From Bifidobacterium sp. WK041_4_12 (lineage in GTDB: Bacteria; Actinomycetota; Actinomycetes; Actinomycetales; Bifidobacteriaceae): DNA of 64,000 nucleotides. Position numbers and translations under genes: made by a program. Every line of letters begins with the position of its first letter. The stretch's first letter is position 1. The notes under the pieces are model-generated. The model saw nothing but the letters and a program-made list of their open reading frames with translations. It was not told the origin of the DNA and searched no databases. Where the stretch lies: positions 1,860,001-1,924,000 of the forward strand of contig NZ_CP129674.1 in assembly GCF_041080795.1 (NCBI RefSeq), written 5' to 3'. This document shows positions 63,218 to 64,000 of the stretch, piece by piece.

Positions 63218-63247
63218 GATCCCGCACGTGATATCACGTGCGGGATC
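63218..63247 (+). terminator. Perfect 30-bp palindrome after the FKBP gene
   Basis: Two 15-bp arms (GATCCCGCACGTGAT and its exact complement) with no spacer, followed on the plus strand by AATTCTT. It is probably a terminator despite the poor T run. Confidence 0.55.
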
Positions 63248-63274
63248 AATTCTTATGTAGATCAATTCTTATGT
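63244..63274. repeat. 15-bp tandem direct repeat
   Basis: GATCAATTCTTATGT occurs at 63244-63258 and at 63260-63274, starting inside the right arm of the palindrome. Confidence 0.7.
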
Positions 63275-63334
63275 CAATCAACCACCACGTCAATCACATG
63301 GTTAAAAGATGATTGACATACTCAACGTTGTTAC

Positions 63335-63571
63335 TCATGCGTTGACGAGCTGCGAAACCTTGCTGAGCAGGTCTGGACGGTATCCGCTCCAGGTGTCCTC
63401 GCCCGCGACGACGATCGGTGCCTGCTGGAAACCTTGAGATACGAAGCGAGCAAGGTCCTCTGGGCTCTGGGTAAGGTCAATCACGGAATAATCCGCTCCC
63501 ATTTTGTCCAGCTGACGCTTGGTGGCGTTGCATTGTGGGCAATGAGGCTTTGCATAGACTGTGATTGACAT
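63335..63571 (-). CDS. nrdH: Glutaredoxin-like protein NrdH
   Basis: 78 residues from the ATG at 63571, preceded by GGGGAGAAC. The redox motif is C11-P-Q-C14, with the NrdH-type W-S-G-Y-R-P-D near the C-terminus. NrdH passes electrons from thioredoxin reductase to class Ib ribonucleotide reductase (NrdEF). Here it stands alone: the next gene downstream is convergent and no nrdI/E/F follows. Two NrdR-like boxes upstream support control with the reductase genes located elsewhere. Confidence 0.93.
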   Translation of the reverse strand: MSITVYAKPHCPQCNATKRQLDKMGADYSVIDLTQSPEDLARFVSQGFQQAPIVVAGEDTWSGYRPDLLSKVSQLVNA

Positions 63572-63734
63572 GTTCTCCCCTAAATTCACCATTCATGTTC
63601 ATCGTTATTCCACGAACGAACAACATGGCAACTCAAGAACCTCAACATGAAGTGGAGCAAAGTCAGCCACAAATTTCATCCGTGTAATTTATTCGGTGAT
63701 ACTGAAGACTACACGCATGTCGTGTGAAAGCAAA

Positions 63735-63782
63735 GCACTATCCATAGTGGCGTGTCGTAGGTTTTGTCACTACATATAGGGG
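63735..63782 (-). promoter_or_regulatory. Two NrdR-like boxes upstream of nrdH
   Basis: GCACTATCCATAGTGG (63735-63750) is a near-perfect palindrome of the NrdR type. GTCACTACATATAGGG (about 63766-63781) fits the same consensus (CACTA-n-ATATAG). Their centres are about 32 bp apart, close to three helical turns, as expected for cooperative NrdR binding. Confidence 0.6.
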
Positions 63783-63847
63783 TTTTGCACTTTCTTGCAT
63801 AGTTGAAATTTCGGTGAATGCCTTGAGAATTGGCTCTCGGAAGCGGT

Positions 63848-64000
63848 TCAGAACAGGGTGAGCGTATCGCTTTCTGTGTGCTTCATCGATTCGTAGTCGA
63901 GGATAAGGCAATGAAAGCCGCGATCTTCTGCCAGAACCTTAGCTTGTGGCGTAATGGTTTGTGCCGCGAAGATTCCGCGCACCGGAGCCAGCAATGGATC
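63848..64000 (-). CDS. nucS: Endonuclease NucS, C-terminal end
   Basis: The last 50 codons of a gene that continues past the right window edge. The sequence P-V-R-G-I-F-A-A-Q-T-I-T-P-Q-A-K-V-L-A-E-D-R-G matches the end of the NucS RecB-like nuclease domain. It finishes in L-T-L-F, resembling the C-terminal sliding-clamp-binding tail of actinobacterial NucS. NucS performs mismatch repair in bacteria that lack MutS/MutL. Too short to judge the catalytic residues, but the family is clear. Confidence 0.85.
   Translation of the reverse strand, partial: DPLLAPVRGIFAAQTITPQAKVLAEDRGFHCLILDYESMKHTESDTLTLF

Noticed and set aside
1..64000. CRISPR array, rRNA operon or replication origin
   Set aside because: No regularly spaced repeats with unique spacers, no rRNA-like sequence, and no DnaA-box cluster were noticed.

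Overview
The window looks like a chromosomal segment of a Bifidobacteriaceae bacterium, most likely Bifidobacterium. Supporting this are a single giant type I fatty acid synthase next to a two-subunit acyl-CoA carboxylase and a separate AcpS, the order RNase E/G - rplU - rpmA - obg - proB - aminotransferase - tRNA-Trp - secE - nusG - rplK - rplA, a NucS mismatch endonuclease, and the thrB/hom/lysA/argS block. The assignment comes from recognising gene families and their order; no database was searched.

Region 1 (1-6.1 kb) is an AT-richer defence island. It starts with the end of a DUF262 (GmrSD N-terminal-like) protein overlapping a small HEPN protein. Facing them is a two-gene unit: a C5-cytosine DNA methyltransferase, then a GHKL/MORC-type ATPase fused to a C-terminal TIR domain. 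A decayed tyrosine recombinase and a decayed IS3-family transposase close the island. This methyltransferase plus MORC-TIR unit is the best candidate for a poorly described system.

Region 2 (6.2-14.2 kb) holds a small SAM methyltransferase, tRNA-Gly, a LysE-type exporter with a divergent LysR regulator, and a large sortase-anchored pilin-like protein preceded by an 11-bp G tract. A DinJ/YafQ toxin-antitoxin pair follows, then an asparagine-rich fragment that resembles an internal module of the pilin.

Region 3 (14.2-35.3 kb) is a lipid and biotin block. acpS, fas, the acyl-CoA carboxylase beta and alpha subunits and birA run on the minus strand. The biotin ECF transporter bioY-ecfA-ecfT, a DUF6020-like membrane protein and a PucR-type regulator run on the plus strand. 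Together they would import biotin, attach it to the carboxylase, make malonyl-CoA and feed a FAS whose ACP domain is activated by AcpS.

Region 4 (35.6-47 kb) is housekeeping: rplA, rplK, nusG, secE, tRNA-Trp, a class I aminotransferase, proB, obg, rpmA, rplU and a long RNase E/G, with clear terminators after rplA, nusG and rpmA. Region 5 (47.2-57.5 kb) covers aspartate-family metabolism and tRNA charging: dapE, an AEC transporter, a Maf-Nudix fusion, thrB, hom, lysA, argS, a RidA protein and tRNA-Arg. Region 6 (57.6-64 kb) holds a CYTH protein, a thioredoxin-fold/TPR protein, two envelope proteins of unknown role, an FKBP lipoprotein, a solitary nrdH with two NrdR-like boxes, and the end of nucS.

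Two families of about 110-125 bp elements with long terminal inverted repeats lie between genes. Family A (three copies) sits only between convergent transcription units; family B (two copies) lies between co-directional genes.
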